Positions 52,087 to 61,091 of a stretch of DNA of 64,000 nucleotides are shown piece by piece. Positions within the stretch are counted from its first letter, which is position 1, and every line of letters begins with the position of its first letter. The notes beneath the pieces were generated by a model. It was not told the origin of the DNA, ran no database searches, and saw nothing but the letters and a program-made list of their open reading frames with translations. The stretch spans positions 1,279,978 through 1,343,977 of the forward strand of contig NZ_QPFB01000001.1 in NCBI RefSeq assembly GCF_004348115.1, in the 5' to 3' direction. The translations under genes and the position numbers were made by a program. Origin of the DNA: Stenotrophomonas sp. ATCM1_4. GTDB lineage: Bacteria > Pseudomonadota > Gammaproteobacteria > Xanthomonadales > Xanthomonadaceae.

Positions 52087-53307
52087 GTGACCCAGATCGA
52101 TACCCCTTCCCTGGCCCCCCTTCCGTCGTCGGCCGCCCTGCGCGCCCTCGGTGAGCGGGTCAAGCATGGCCTGCTGGTGTTCAACAACCGGCTGGAGGTG
52201 AGCATCGCCAATGCGCTGGTGCGTGAACTGTTCGGCGTCGATGAAGCCGGCAGCAGCGGCCTGGCCCGCGAGCTGGAACGGCTGTTGCCGTCCTTCGCGA
52301 TCCCGCAGGTCCGCGAGAGTGGCAACTGGAATGGCAGCCTGCCGATCGGCGAGCGCGTGATCACCGTGCACCTGCACCATCATGCCGACGCGGCCGGGGA
52401 ATCCTTCCTGGCGTTGTTCCAGCAGGTGGATGGCCCGGAGGACTACGAGCGCGAGCTGCAGCAGCGCCACGCCGAGCTGCGCCAGGCCTACCTGCGCCTC
52501 AACGGTGCCCAGGAGAAGCTGCTGCAGTCGGAGAAGATGGCCTCCATCGGCCAGCTGGCCGCGGGCGTGGCCCACGAGATCAACAACCCGATCGGTTACG
52601 TGCATTCCAACCTGGGCAGTCTGCAGGAATACCTGCGCAGCCTGTTCACCGTCATCGAGGCCTACGAGCGCGCCTTGCGCGCGCCGGACCCCAAGGCGCT
52701 GATCGCCGAGATCGATGACATCCGCGACCGCCTGGACATCGACTTCATCAGCCGCGATCTGCCGCAGCTGATGGCCGAATCCCGCGAGGGCATCGAGCGG
52801 GTGACCCGCATCGTGCGCGACCTGAAGGACTTCTCGTACTCCGGCCGCGACGAGTCCTGGAAGCTGGCCGACCTGCACGCCGGCCTCGAGTCGACCATCA
52901 ACATCATCTGGAACGAGCTCAAGTACAAGGTCACACTGGAGCGCCATTACGGCGAGCTGCCGATGATCGAGTGCCTGCCTTCGGAGTTGAACCAGGTCTA
53001 CATGAACCTGCTGCTCAACGCCGGCCACGCCATCGCCGAGCGCGGCAACATCATCGTCAGCACCGGGGTGGAGGGCGAGGAGGTCTGGGTGCAGTTCGAG
53101 GACGACGGCGCCGGCATCTCGCCGGAACTGCGCCAGCGCATCTTCGACCCGTTCTTCACCACCAAGCCGGTCGGCAGCGGTACCGGCCTGGGCCTGTCGA
53201 TCTCCTACGGCATCATCAACAAGCATCACGGCCGCATCGACGTGGAAAGCACGGTTGGCGAAGGTTCGCGCTTCCGCATCGTGCTGCCGGTCCGCCAGCC
53301 CAAGTAG
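52087..53307 (+). CDS. PAS-type sensor histidine kinase
   Basis: 406 residues from GTG 52087; a GTG at 52057 is in frame but lies in a TATAGT -10-like hexamer (52053-52058), so it is less likely. A PAS-like domain (about 20-120) is followed by a coiled coil, a HisKA helix with AAGVAHEINNPIGYVHSNL (His near 162), and a HATPase domain with NLLLNAGHAIAERG, FEDDGAGISPEL and GSGTGLGLSISYGIINKHHG. No membrane segments, so cytoplasmic. It is convergent with the EAL-receiver gene, whose receiver could be its phosphorylation target; not provable here. Confidence 0.92.
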   Translation: MTQIDTPSLAPLPSSAALRALGERVKHGLLVFNNRLEVSIANALVRELFGVDEAGSSGLARELERLLPSFAIPQVRESGNWNGSLPIGERVITVHLHHHADAAGESFLALFQQVDGPEDYERELQQRHAELRQAYLRLNGAQEKLLQSEKMASIGQLAAGVAHEINNPIGYVHSNLGSLQEYLRSLFTVIEAYERALRAPDPKALIAEIDDIRDRLDIDFISRDLPQLMAESREGIERVTRIVRDLKDFSYSGRDESWKLADLHAGLESTINIIWNELKYKVTLERHYGELPMIECLPSELNQVYMNLLLNAGHAIAERGNIIVSTGVEGEEVWVQFEDDGAGISPELRQRIFDPFFTTKPVGSGTGLGLSISYGIINKHHGRIDVESTVGEGSRFRIVLPVRQPK

Positions 53308-53351
53308 CAGCACCCCCGGGCGCGAAGCCGAACCGCCCGTCCACGCCGGCG

Positions 53352-55109
53352 CTACGTCGGAATCCCGCCGCGCTTCTCGTCGTGGGTGCGGAAGGCCTGG
53401 CGGATGTGCTCGCGAAGCTCGTCGTCGTTCCACGGCTTGGTCAGGAAGCGATAGATCGCGCCGCGGTTGATCGCGTCGGTGACGGTGTTCAGGTCGGTGT
53501 AGCCGGACAGCACCAGCCGGATCGTGTCCGGGTAGAGCATCTTCACCCGGCCCAGGAACTCGGTGCCGCTCATGTCGCTCATGCGCTGGTCGGACAGGAT
53601 CACCTGCACGTCGTTGATCGCCAGCAGGTCGAAGGCGTCACGCACGTTGCCGGCGGCCAGGATGCGGTAGCCGTCGCGGCGGAACAGGCGCACCAGCGAA
53701 CGCAGCACGTTCTCCTCGTCATCGAGCAGCAGCAGGGTGCGGTCCGGGCGGGTCTCGGCGAAGGCTTCCGGGCGCAGGTAGCGACGGCGCAACGTCATGC
53801 CGGCCGCGTCGGAGGACATCGGCTCGCCGAACAGGTAGCCCTGGAACACATCGCAGTCATTGCGGCGCAGGAAGCCGAGCTGTGCCTGCGATTCCACGCC
53901 ATTGGCGATCACGGTCATGCCCAGCTGGTGGCCCATGGCGATGATGGCGCGGCTGATGGCCGCCTCGCGGTTGGCCGCCGGCGCGCTCTTGATGAAGCTG
54001 CGGTCGATCTTGAGCTTGTCCACCGGATAGCGGACCAACGCGCTCAGGCTGGAATCACCGGTGCCGAAGTTGTCCAGGCACAGGCTGATGCCTTCATTGC
54101 GCAGGTTGGCCAGGGTCTCGTGGACGAAGTTGACGTTGTTGGTCAGCGCGCTTTCGTTGATCTCCAGGGTCAGCATGCGCGGGGGGACGCCGATGCCCTG
54201 CAGCAGCGCCATCACCTCGGTGAAGAAGTTCGGGCGCAGCAGCTGCAGGGTGGAGACATTGACGGCGACGTTGAAGTCCTCGAAGCCCTGGTCGCGCCAC
54301 AGCCGAGCCTGGCGCAGGGTCATCTCCAGTACCCACGCGCCGATCTGCACGATGATCCCCAGCCGCTCGGCGGTGCGCATGAAGCGCTCGGGCACCAGCA
54401 TGCCGAGGGTGGGCGACTGCCAGCGCAGCAGCGCTTCCATGCCGACCACGTGGCCGTCGCGCGCGCTCACCAGCGGCTGGTAGCGCAGGCGCAGCTCGCC
54501 GTTGTCGATGGCATCCACCAGTTGCCGCGAAATGATGCTCTCGCTGTGCGCGCTGCTGGGCTTGTGCAGCACGTGCACGTGCACCGCGTTGCCGCCCTCG
54601 CGCGCGGCCTGGTGCAGCGCATCCTCGGCCAGGTCCAGCAGGGTGGTGGGGTTGGTGGCATGTTCGGGGCACAGCGCCGCGCCGATCTTGCCGGTCAGGA
54701 ACAGGGTGTACGGCAACACCGACAGGGGCAGCTCGATCTGCTGGCGCAGCTGCTCGGCCAGCTCCTCCGGTGGCGGCACATTGCCGCCGCGCTCCACCGC
54801 GATCAGGAATTCATCGCTGCCGTGCCGCCACAGCTTGCCGCGGCCATCCAGGAAGTTGCGCAGCCGGTCGGCGATCAGCACCAGTGCCTGGTCACCCACT
54901 TCGGCGCTCATGTTCTCGTTGACCGAGGCGAAGTGGTCGATGTCCAGGTGCAACAGCATCATCGACGGGCCGTTGCGGCGAGCGGACTCGACCATCGCGG
55001 CGAACTCGGGATTGCCGGCGCCGAGGCGCACGGGGCGCACATCGTTGCGATCGGCAAGCACGGCGGCGGGGGAATTCCACATCGGCGGGGGTCCTGGAAA
55101 ATCGGTCAA
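53352..55109 (-). CDS. GGDEF-EAL-receiver protein with degenerate catalytic motifs
   Basis: 585 residues. Domain order is GGDEF (about 30-185), EAL (about 190-440) and a C-terminal receiver (about 455-575). The GGDEF signature reads HGSDEF (near 98), so cyclase activity is unlikely. In the EAL domain, EALLRW and NVSTLQL are intact, but the metal-binding DDFGTG reads DNFGTG and the AEGVET loop reads ANGVES, losing two acidic residues used for catalysis. It may bind c-di-GMP without cutting it. The receiver keeps its Asp (ILSDQRMSDMSG, near 506) and resembles RpfG-type receivers. Overlaps the upstream kinase gene by 4 bp, so the two are one operon. Confidence 0.9.
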   Translation of the reverse strand: MTDFPGPPPMWNSPAAVLADRNDVRPVRLGAGNPEFAAMVESARRNGPSMMLLHLDIDHFASVNENMSAEVGDQALVLIADRLRNFLDGRGKLWRHGSDEFLIAVERGGNVPPPEELAEQLRQQIELPLSVLPYTLFLTGKIGAALCPEHATNPTTLLDLAEDALHQAAREGGNAVHVHVLHKPSSAHSESIISRQLVDAIDNGELRLRYQPLVSARDGHVVGMEALLRWQSPTLGMLVPERFMRTAERLGIIVQIGAWVLEMTLRQARLWRDQGFEDFNVAVNVSTLQLLRPNFFTEVMALLQGIGVPPRMLTLEINESALTNNVNFVHETLANLRNEGISLCLDNFGTGDSSLSALVRYPVDKLKIDRSFIKSAPAANREAAISRAIIAMGHQLGMTVIANGVESQAQLGFLRRNDCDVFQGYLFGEPMSSDAAGMTLRRRYLRPEAFAETRPDRTLLLLDDEENVLRSLVRLFRRDGYRILAAGNVRDAFDLLAINDVQVILSDQRMSDMSGTEFLGRVKMLYPDTIRLVLSGYTDLNTVTDAINRGAIYRFLTKPWNDDELREHIRQAFRTHDEKRGGIPT

Positions 55110-56338
55110 TGCGGGAGCGCGGGGCAGGGCAGGTGCAGGTCGATGCAGGTGCCTTCGCCCGGCGCGGTTTCGATGCGCAGGCGGCCACCGGCACTCTGCG
55201 CGCGTTCGCGCATCACGATCATGCCCAATCCGCGCGGTCCGTTGGGGTCGAATCCCTCGCCATCGTCGATCACCCGCAGGTGCAGGCCGCCTTCGGGGGC
55301 GTCCTGCAGCAACAGCGAGACCTGGCTGGCACGGGCATGGCGCAGCGCATTGGTCAGCCCTTCCTGAGCGATGCGGAAGCAGGCCTGCTCCACCTCGTTG
55401 CCCGGGCGCTGGCTGAGCGTGCGCACGTCCAGCAGCAGCTCCACCGGCGTGGAGCGGAACAGCATGCCGGCCTGCCAGCGCAAGGCAGCCTCCAGTCCGA
55501 GCGCGTCCAGCTGCGGCGGGCGCAACAGCATGGACAGGTTGCGCAACCGGATCACGGTGCTGTCGGCCAGTTCGATGATCTGGTCGATGTCCTCGCGGCG
55601 GCGTTCGGCCAGCTCTTCCTCGCGGGCGGCGAAGGCAGCCAGCTTCATCGCGGTGATCGCCTGGCCGATGTCATCGTGCAGGTCACGGGAAATCGAGCGG
55701 CGTTCGTCCTCCTGCAGCGAGAACAACCGCCCGGCCATGGCCTGCAGTTCGGCATTGCTGGCCGCCAGCGCGGCGCGTCCCTGTTCCAGCTCGCTCAGGT
55801 CACGGATGACGAAGCGCTCGGCGGCCTGGCCCTCATGAACCACCGGGCCCGCGCTGAGCGATGCCTGGAACGCACCGCCGCACGGGTGATGCAGCAGCAG
55901 GCGCGCGAGCGAGGGCTGTTGGGTACGCGCGGCGCGCAGTTCCGACAGTGCGGTGGCGGGCATCCCGTTGCGGATCCCGAGCATGCGCCCGGCAGAGGCG
56001 TTGGCATACAGCACCTGGTCGGCGCCAGCGATGATCACCGCGTCGGGCAGGTTGTCACTGATCTGCCTGAAGGAAGAGGGCCCCGCCGGTGGGGTGGGGT
56101 CCTGCCGCATGCCGGACGGACGGCACAGCCAGCCGATCAGGATCCCGCCGACGGTCAACGCCACTGCGATGAACATCACATTTTCTGAAGCGCTGCCGGC
56201 GACCAGTCGCATGAACAGAAATGCCATGGCCAGCACCAGCCCGCACACCCGCAAAAGCACGCGGTGCTGTCGCTGGAGGCGACGGACAGGCACGGACGCG
56301 GGTGGAATGGGGGCCTTGCCGGCTTCCATGTTCGACAT
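55106..56338 (-). CDS. NarX-type sensor histidine kinase (HisKA_3)
   Basis: 410 residues. Two transmembrane helices near the N-terminus (about 26-45 and 53-70), with almost no periplasmic part; a PAS-like domain (about 88-190); HisKA_3 dimerisation domain DERRSISRDLHDDIGQAITA with the phosphorylated His near 220; HATPase with EGLTNALRHARASQVSLL and IDDGEGFDPNGPRGLGMIVM. Such kinases normally pair with NarL/LuxR-type regulators. No such regulator is adjacent; the orphan at 32060-32692 is a candidate. Co-transcribed with the GGDEF-EAL-receiver gene. Confidence 0.93.
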   Translation of the reverse strand: MSNMEAGKAPIPPASVPVRRLQRQHRVLLRVCGLVLAMAFLFMRLVAGSASENVMFIAVALTVGGILIGWLCRPSGMRQDPTPPAGPSSFRQISDNLPDAVIIAGADQVLYANASAGRMLGIRNGMPATALSELRAARTQQPSLARLLLHHPCGGAFQASLSAGPVVHEGQAAERFVIRDLSELEQGRAALAASNAELQAMAGRLFSLQEDERRSISRDLHDDIGQAITAMKLAAFAAREEELAERRREDIDQIIELADSTVIRLRNLSMLLRPPQLDALGLEAALRWQAGMLFRSTPVELLLDVRTLSQRPGNEVEQACFRIAQEGLTNALRHARASQVSLLLQDAPEGGLHLRVIDDGEGFDPNGPRGLGMIVMRERAQSAGGRLRIETAPGEGTCIDLHLPCPALPH

Positions 56339-56400
56339 GCTGGGTATGGATTGCGTGATGTCATCTTAACGAGTTGTCCGGGTGCCGCGCGACGTAATGC

Positions 56401-56427
56401 TCAATTCCACCGGATTGCTGCCGTTAT
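56401..56427 (+). promoter_or_regulatory. Sigma-28-like promoter of the PAS-GGDEF-EAL gene
   Basis: TCAATTCC, 11 bp, GCCGTTAT. The -10 is identical to those of fliC1 and flgM and the spacer is exact; the -35 is weak (4 of 8). It ends 39 bp before the GTG start. Confidence 0.5.
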
Positions 56428-56466
56428 CACTCCTGTCCCCGGATTCCCGGGCAGGAGAAAGAGCGC

Positions 56467-59226
56467 GTGGATCGCGGGGTAATCGCAAGCCTGCTTAACC
56501 ACCCATTGAACGCGGCCCTGGTGCTGCTGGACGTGGATGGACAGCCCTTGGCGGCCAACGCCAAGGCCAGGGAATTGCGCCTGCACGAACGCTTGTCGCG
56601 CTATTGCGCGCAGTTGGCGGGCTGCCGGGCGCAGGCGCCCGGGCAGAAGGCGGTCAGCTGCCCGTTGCCGGATGGCCAGGCGCGGCTGGATGGCTGGCTC
56701 AGCGCCATCCACGATCCGGGCGGGAGCCTGCTCGGCTACCTGTATTCGTACTCCACCGACGCCTCCGCGCACGCCGCCCAATGGCTGGCGGCCATGGAAG
56801 CCGGTGGCAACGTCGCCTGGGACTGGGACGTGGCCGCCGACCGGCTCACCCGCCGCGGACCGCACGGAACCCACACCGAGCTGCGGCTGATGGACAGCGT
56901 GCATCCGGACGAACAGCCGCTGCTGCGCCAGTCCATCGCCGCGCACCTGCACGACCCCGCGCAGCCCTTCGCCTGCCAGTTCCGCATCCGTGACGCCCAG
57001 GGCCAGTGGCGCTGGGTGCTGGACCGCGGCAGGGTGGTGGCGCACGCGGCCGACGGCCAGCCGCTGCGCATGGCCGGCACCTACACCGACATCCAGCCAC
57101 TGAAGGCGCTGGAAGACGACCTGCGTGCGCAGCACGCGCTGCTGTGCCGCGCCCAGCGCGTGGCCGGCATGGGCAGCTGGAGCTGGGATTGCGGCCGGCA
57201 ACGGATGCAGTGGTCGCCCGAGAGCCACGCCGCGATCGGCGTGGAGGCAGGCTCCCTGTCATCGGGCTGGGGCTGGATGCGGCAACTCGGGCGCGACGCC
57301 CGTCGTCACCTGCTGACGGTCTGGCGACGCCTGCATGCCGACCCGCAGGCCACCGAATTCGAAGTGTGCTGGGGCCGCGAGCCGGTGCTGCAACAGCAGC
57401 TGCGGGTCTGGTTGGAACCCGAGCACGATGCGTCCGGGCGGCTGCGGCGCGTGGTTGGCCAGGTACAGAACATCAGCGGCCAGCACCGTACCGACGCATT
57501 GATCCGTTGGCGCACCGAACTGCTCAATCGCGTATCCGCGCTGGGCAGGATCGGTGGCTGCGAGATCGACGCCAGCACCCGCGAGATGCAATGGACCGAG
57601 GAGTGCTACCGCATCCATGGCCTGCGCAAGGCGCCGGTCACGCTGGATCAGGCGCTGGGCCTGTACACGCCGGACTCGCGCGACAGCTTCGAGGCGGCCC
57701 TGGCGCGCATCGCCCAGGGCGGGCTGCCCGAGCAGTTGGACCTGTGCTTCTATCGCCCCTCCGGGCAACGTGTCTGGGTGCAGGTGCTGATCGAGCTGGA
57801 CCGCCGCGACGGCCTGCCGGAGCGCCACGTGGTGCTGTTCCGCGACATCACCCGCGAACGCGAGGCCGATGAGCGCCTGGAACTGCTGGCCCACTACGAC
57901 CTGCTCACCGGTCTGCCGAACCGCATGCTGCTGCGCGAGCAGGCCTCCGAGGCCATCCTCGAAGCGCGCGAGCGCGGCGCGGTGCTGGCCATGCTGTTCG
58001 TCGACCTGGACGGCTTCAAGGGCATCAACGACACCTTCGGCCATGCCACCGGCGACATCCTGCTCAAGGCCGCGGCCTCGCGCCTGCACCAGAACCTGCG
58101 CAACGCCGACCTGTTCGCCCGCTTCAACGGCGACGAGTTCATCGTCGTGCTGCGCAACCTGGCCGAGCCGGAGGACGCCGGCCACGTGGCCCGCAAGCTC
58201 ATCGCCTCGTTGGCCGAGCCGCTGTATCGCGAGGACGCCACCCTGAAGGTGGGCGCCAGCGTGGGCATCGCCCTGCTGGACGAGACCCGCAACGATTTCG
58301 ACACCTTGCTGCGCGCGGCCGATGCGGCCATGCATGCCGCCAAGGAAGCCGGCCGCAACACCTACCAGTACTACAGCCAGGATGCGCTGGCGCGCACCCA
58401 GCGGCTGCTCGAGATCGAGCACGCATTGAACGGTGCACTGGACCGGGACGAGTTCAGCCTGGCCTACCAGCCGCTGATCCACACCCGCGAAGGCCATGCG
58501 CCGTCCATCGAGGCACTGCTGCGCTGGAACACTCCGCGCATCGGTCCGTGCAGTCCGGCCGAATTCATCCCTATCGCGGAGAAGTGCGGGGAAATCATCC
58601 GCATCGGCGATTGGGTCCTGAACGAGGTATGCCGCCAGGCCGTGGTCTGGGAGCAGGCCGGGCTGCGTTTTGACCGCATCGCGGTCAATGTCTCGGCCAT
58701 CCAGTTGCGCGAGCGCGGCTTCGCCGAGCGCGTGATCGCGATTTGCGACCGTCACGGCTGGTCGCCGCGGCGCCTGGAGCTGGAGCTGACCGAGTCGGCC
58801 CTGATCCGCGACACCGAGGCCCTGCGTCAGTGCTTCGACGTGTTCGAGCAGCATGGCGTGCCGCTGGCGGTGGATGACTTCGGTACCGGATTCTCCAACC
58901 TGCATTACCTCAACCGGTTCCCGGTGCAGCGGCTGAAGATCGACCGCAGCTTCGTGCAGGGCATGCTGCATGACGCCGGTACCGCCGAGGTCACCCAGGC
59001 CATCGTGCACCTGGGCCACGCGCTGGGCATGCGGGTGGTGGCCGAAGGCGTGGAAACAACCGCCGAGGAAGCCATGCTGCGCCGGCAGGGTTGCGACGAG
59101 CTGCAGGGCTACCTGTACTCCAAGCCCTTGCGTTCACGCGAGATGATGCGCTGGCTGCGCGAAGGGGGCTGCGACACCAGCACGCCTCCTCCGGCCGAAC
59201 ACACTCGGATCACCGCCACCCTGTGA
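56467..59226 (+). CDS. PAS-GGDEF-EAL c-di-GMP signalling protein, likely phosphodiesterase
   Basis: 919 residues from a GTG start. Three PAS-like modules occupy about 1-480 (NVAWDWDVAADRLTRRGPHG; GSWSWDCGRQRMQWSPES; GGCEIDASTREMQWTEECYR). The GGDEF domain follows (LLTGLPNRMLLREQ; signature FNGDEFIVV near 554, first Gly replaced by Asn). The EAL domain (about 660-910) keeps every expected catalytic residue: EALLRW, NVSAIQL, LELTESAL, DDFGTGFSNL, KIDRSFV, AEGVET. It therefore probably degrades c-di-GMP, with the GGDEF half regulatory or weakly active. No transmembrane segments. A sigma-28-like promoter would place it in the late flagellar regulon. Confidence 0.93.
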   Translation: MDRGVIASLLNHPLNAALVLLDVDGQPLAANAKARELRLHERLSRYCAQLAGCRAQAPGQKAVSCPLPDGQARLDGWLSAIHDPGGSLLGYLYSYSTDASAHAAQWLAAMEAGGNVAWDWDVAADRLTRRGPHGTHTELRLMDSVHPDEQPLLRQSIAAHLHDPAQPFACQFRIRDAQGQWRWVLDRGRVVAHAADGQPLRMAGTYTDIQPLKALEDDLRAQHALLCRAQRVAGMGSWSWDCGRQRMQWSPESHAAIGVEAGSLSSGWGWMRQLGRDARRHLLTVWRRLHADPQATEFEVCWGREPVLQQQLRVWLEPEHDASGRLRRVVGQVQNISGQHRTDALIRWRTELLNRVSALGRIGGCEIDASTREMQWTEECYRIHGLRKAPVTLDQALGLYTPDSRDSFEAALARIAQGGLPEQLDLCFYRPSGQRVWVQVLIELDRRDGLPERHVVLFRDITREREADERLELLAHYDLLTGLPNRMLLREQASEAILEARERGAVLAMLFVDLDGFKGINDTFGHATGDILLKAAASRLHQNLRNADLFARFNGDEFIVVLRNLAEPEDAGHVARKLIASLAEPLYREDATLKVGASVGIALLDETRNDFDTLLRAADAAMHAAKEAGRNTYQYYSQDALARTQRLLEIEHALNGALDRDEFSLAYQPLIHTREGHAPSIEALLRWNTPRIGPCSPAEFIPIAEKCGEIIRIGDWVLNEVCRQAVVWEQAGLRFDRIAVNVSAIQLRERGFAERVIAICDRHGWSPRRLELELTESALIRDTEALRQCFDVFEQHGVPLAVDDFGTGFSNLHYLNRFPVQRLKIDRSFVQGMLHDAGTAEVTQAIVHLGHALGMRVVAEGVETTAEEAMLRRQGCDELQGYLYSKPLRSREMMRWLREGGCDTSTPPPAEHTRITATL

Positions 59227-59239
59227 GCGCGCAGGCCCG

Positions 59240-59264
59240 GTAGGCGCGCCCTCGGGCGCGAAAC
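59240..59264 (+). repeat. REP element A
   Basis: GTAG head followed by stem CGCGCCC (59245-59251) / GGGCGCG (59254-59260) and AAACC. It lies 14 bp after the PAS-GGDEF-EAL stop and could end its transcript. Confidence 0.85.
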
Positions 59265-59330
59265 CACGATTGCTTCCGGAGCCGGTAGCCGCATTGCGTT
59301 ACCGACGCACATCGTCTGCATCAACACCGG

Positions 59331-59354
59331 CATCGCGGCCAAGACCGCTCCAAC
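59331..59354 (-). repeat. Degenerate inverted REP
   Basis: The minus strand reads GTTGGAGCGGTCTTGGCCGC followed by GATG, a variant of the REP flanking the RAYT gene (GTAG head changed to GTTG). Confidence 0.7.
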
Positions 59355-59366
59355 AGCACTGACACG

Positions 59367-59392
59367 GTAGGAGCGCCCTCGGGCGCGAAACC
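59367..59392 (+). repeat. REP element B
   Basis: GTAG, GA, stem GCGCCC-TC-GGGCGC, GAAACC. Same family as element A. The gene-free stretch 59227-59499 holds these three REPs and nothing else that I recognise. Confidence 0.88.
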
Positions 59393-59499
59393 ACGGCTGC
59401 AACCAAAGCCCAGGCGCGCTTCCGGCTTCCCCGGCCTACTGCCCCAGGGCAGCGGCAAGTCCCGCAGCCGCGGCGACGACGCCCCGCGTCCGTCGCCGC

Positions 59500-59691
59500 C
59501 TAGACCACCGCCAGGTCCCACTGGATGCTGGTCACCAGCCAATCCTCGCTTGCCACGCCAATCCGTGCATCGCGGTACAGCGCCATCAGCTCGTCGCGGC
59601 TGGACTGCTCCAGTCGCTGCAACTGTTCGGCGCGGCTCAGACAGGAGGAGGCGGCCAAGACCGCCCCGTCATCGGCTGCTTGGTGGCTCAT
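59500..59691 (-). CDS. Small hypothetical protein (63 residues)
   Basis: The start at ATG 59691 is chosen because GGGAGA lies 6-11 bp upstream; a longer frame to 59790 would run through the chemoreceptor terminator. The sequence is mainly helical and acidic (AEQLQRLEQSSRDELMALYR), with no signal peptide, membrane segment or motif I recognise. Bases within it repeat the REP stem GCGGTCTTGGCCGC (encoding GAVLAA), so it may have formed around or absorbed a REP. No function is assigned. Confidence 0.5.
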   Translation of the reverse strand: MSHQAADDGAVLAASSCLSRAEQLQRLEQSSRDELMALYRDARIGVASEDWLVTSIQWDLAVV

Positions 59692-59728
59692 CCGGGTCTC
59701 CCGTGATCCGCCCAGCGACGGACATGAC

Positions 59729-59751
59729 AAAGCCCCGGCTTTCGCCGGGGC
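59729..59751 (-). terminator. Terminator of the chemoreceptor gene
   Basis: Stem GCCCCGGC / GCCGGGGC with a 4-base loop, followed on the minus strand by TTTGTC, 26 bp after the stop. Confidence 0.82.
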
Positions 59752-59776
59752 CGGGTTCTGGACGCCTGGTGGGGTA

Positions 59777-60967
59777 TCAGAACAGCTCAACCGTACCTGC
59801 GCCCATGCTCTGCTGGGTCACCGGCTTGTGCGGCGGGCGCTCCCACTCGCTGCGCAGCTCGCGCAGGCGGCTACCGGTGCGCTGCAGGGCGTTGACCAGT
59901 TCGCCATCGAACACGCCGCCATTGCGGTGCAGCAGCTCCTGCAGGGCCACGGCTTCGCGGTTGATGGTGCCCAGGCGGTCCAGGTGGGTGTGCACGCCGC
60001 CCAGGGTCTGGGTGGCGATGTCCTCGAACTGCAGCGCACGCACCGCTTCGGCGACGCTGCCATCGATGGCGCGGCCGCACTCGGAGATCTCGCGCATGCC
60101 GTCGCCCAGCGACGCGTTGATCGCGGCCACGTTGTCGAGCATGGCGGCGGCTTCGTGGCGGGCTTCACGCGAGCGGTCCATGTCGCGCGAGGCCATGTGT
60201 GAGACGGTCTCGCGCACCTTGGCGATGGCGTCCTTGGAGCTGTGGGCCAACTTGCGGATCTGCTCGTTGAAGGTGGTCGAACGCTCGGACAGGTTGCGCA
60301 CCTCGTCGGCAACCACGGCGAAACCACGGCCGGCTTCGCCGGCGCGGGCCGCCTCGATCGCGGCATTGAGGGCGAGCAGGTTGGTCTGGTCGGCGATGGA
60401 CTTCACGTCCTCCAGCAGCGAGAAGATGCCATCCAGGTGCTGGGCCATCTGGTCGATGTGCTGCACGGTGGTGCTGCTCTGGCCGCTGACTTCCTCCAGC
60501 GCCTCGACCAGCTGTTCCATCTGCTGGCTGGCGTGCTGGGCGAAACGGGCTACGTCCACGCCGGCGCTGCCGTCTTCACCGGCACGGTCGACCACGCGGG
60601 CCAGTGCCTGGCTCTGCTGGCGCGACTTGCGGTTCATCGCATCGAAGCTGCTGCCCAGCCCGGCGACGGCCTGGCGGATCAGTTCGCGAGCGCGCTCGAC
60701 TTCATTGCGCGAACCTTCGATCTCGTTGCTGACGAAGCTGCGCAGCTCGTTGAGCAGCATGTCCTGTTCGCGCATCACGCGGGCATGCTCGGGCGAGCGT
60801 TGGGTCTGCGAATGCACGCTCCACCAGGCAAACACCAGCCAGCTGAGCACCATGGTGGTCAGGATTGCCCAGAGCACCGCGGCGGGCCAGGTGAATGCCA
60901 CGGCGAGCGGCAGCAGGAAAGTAAGGACCAGGGGGGCGGCCAGGCGGATTGCAATACGTGCGTACAT
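59777..60967 (-). CDS. Methyl-accepting chemotaxis protein without periplasmic sensor
   Basis: 396 residues from ATG 60967; the frame is open far upstream but the sigma-28 promoter at 60996-61022 and the membrane N-terminus fix this start. Two adjacent membrane helices (about 8-27 and 30-50) leave no ligand domain, so it must sense something in the membrane or cytoplasm. The signalling domain has the receptor tip [20 protein letters not shown] followed by [20 protein letters not shown]. The C-terminal part has [20 protein letters not shown], as in single-receptor systems. cheA and cheW are not in the window. Confidence 0.93.
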   Translation of the reverse strand: MYARIAIRLAAPLVLTFLLPLAVAFTWPAAVLWAILTTMVLSWLVFAWWSVHSQTQRSPEHARVMREQDMLLNELRSFVSNEIEGSRNEVERARELIRQAVAGLGSSFDAMNRKSRQQSQALARVVDRAGEDGSAGVDVARFAQHASQQMEQLVEALEEVSGQSSTTVQHIDQMAQHLDGIFSLLEDVKSIADQTNLLALNAAIEAARAGEAGRGFAVVADEVRNLSERSTTFNEQIRKLAHSSKDAIAKVRETVSHMASRDMDRSREARHEAAAMLDNVAAINASLGDGMREISECGRAIDGSVAEAVRALQFEDIATQTLGGVHTHLDRLGTINREAVALQELLHRNGGVFDGELVNALQRTGSRLRELRSEWERPPHKPVTQQSMGAGTVELF

Positions 60968-60995
60968 GGACGTTCTCGGGAGAGTCACGGTTGCT

Positions 60996-61022
60996 GTATC
61001 GGCCGTGGGCAGGGTGTCTTTA
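60996..61022 (-). promoter_or_regulatory. Sigma-28 (FliA) promoter of the chemoreceptor
   Basis: The minus strand reads TAAAGACA, 11 bp, GCCGATAC, exact FliA spacing. It ends 28 bp before the receptor ATG. Confidence 0.88.
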
Positions 61023-61091
61023 GCCCTGCGCGCGCAATCCGGGGACATCGGCGTGAAGGCCTGCGGCCGGGGAGGGCGGCAGGCCGTTGCC

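Noticed and set aside
59692-59790. Longer start for the 63-residue ORF
   Set aside because: The extension crosses the chemoreceptor terminator hairpin; a good ribosome site precedes ATG 59691.
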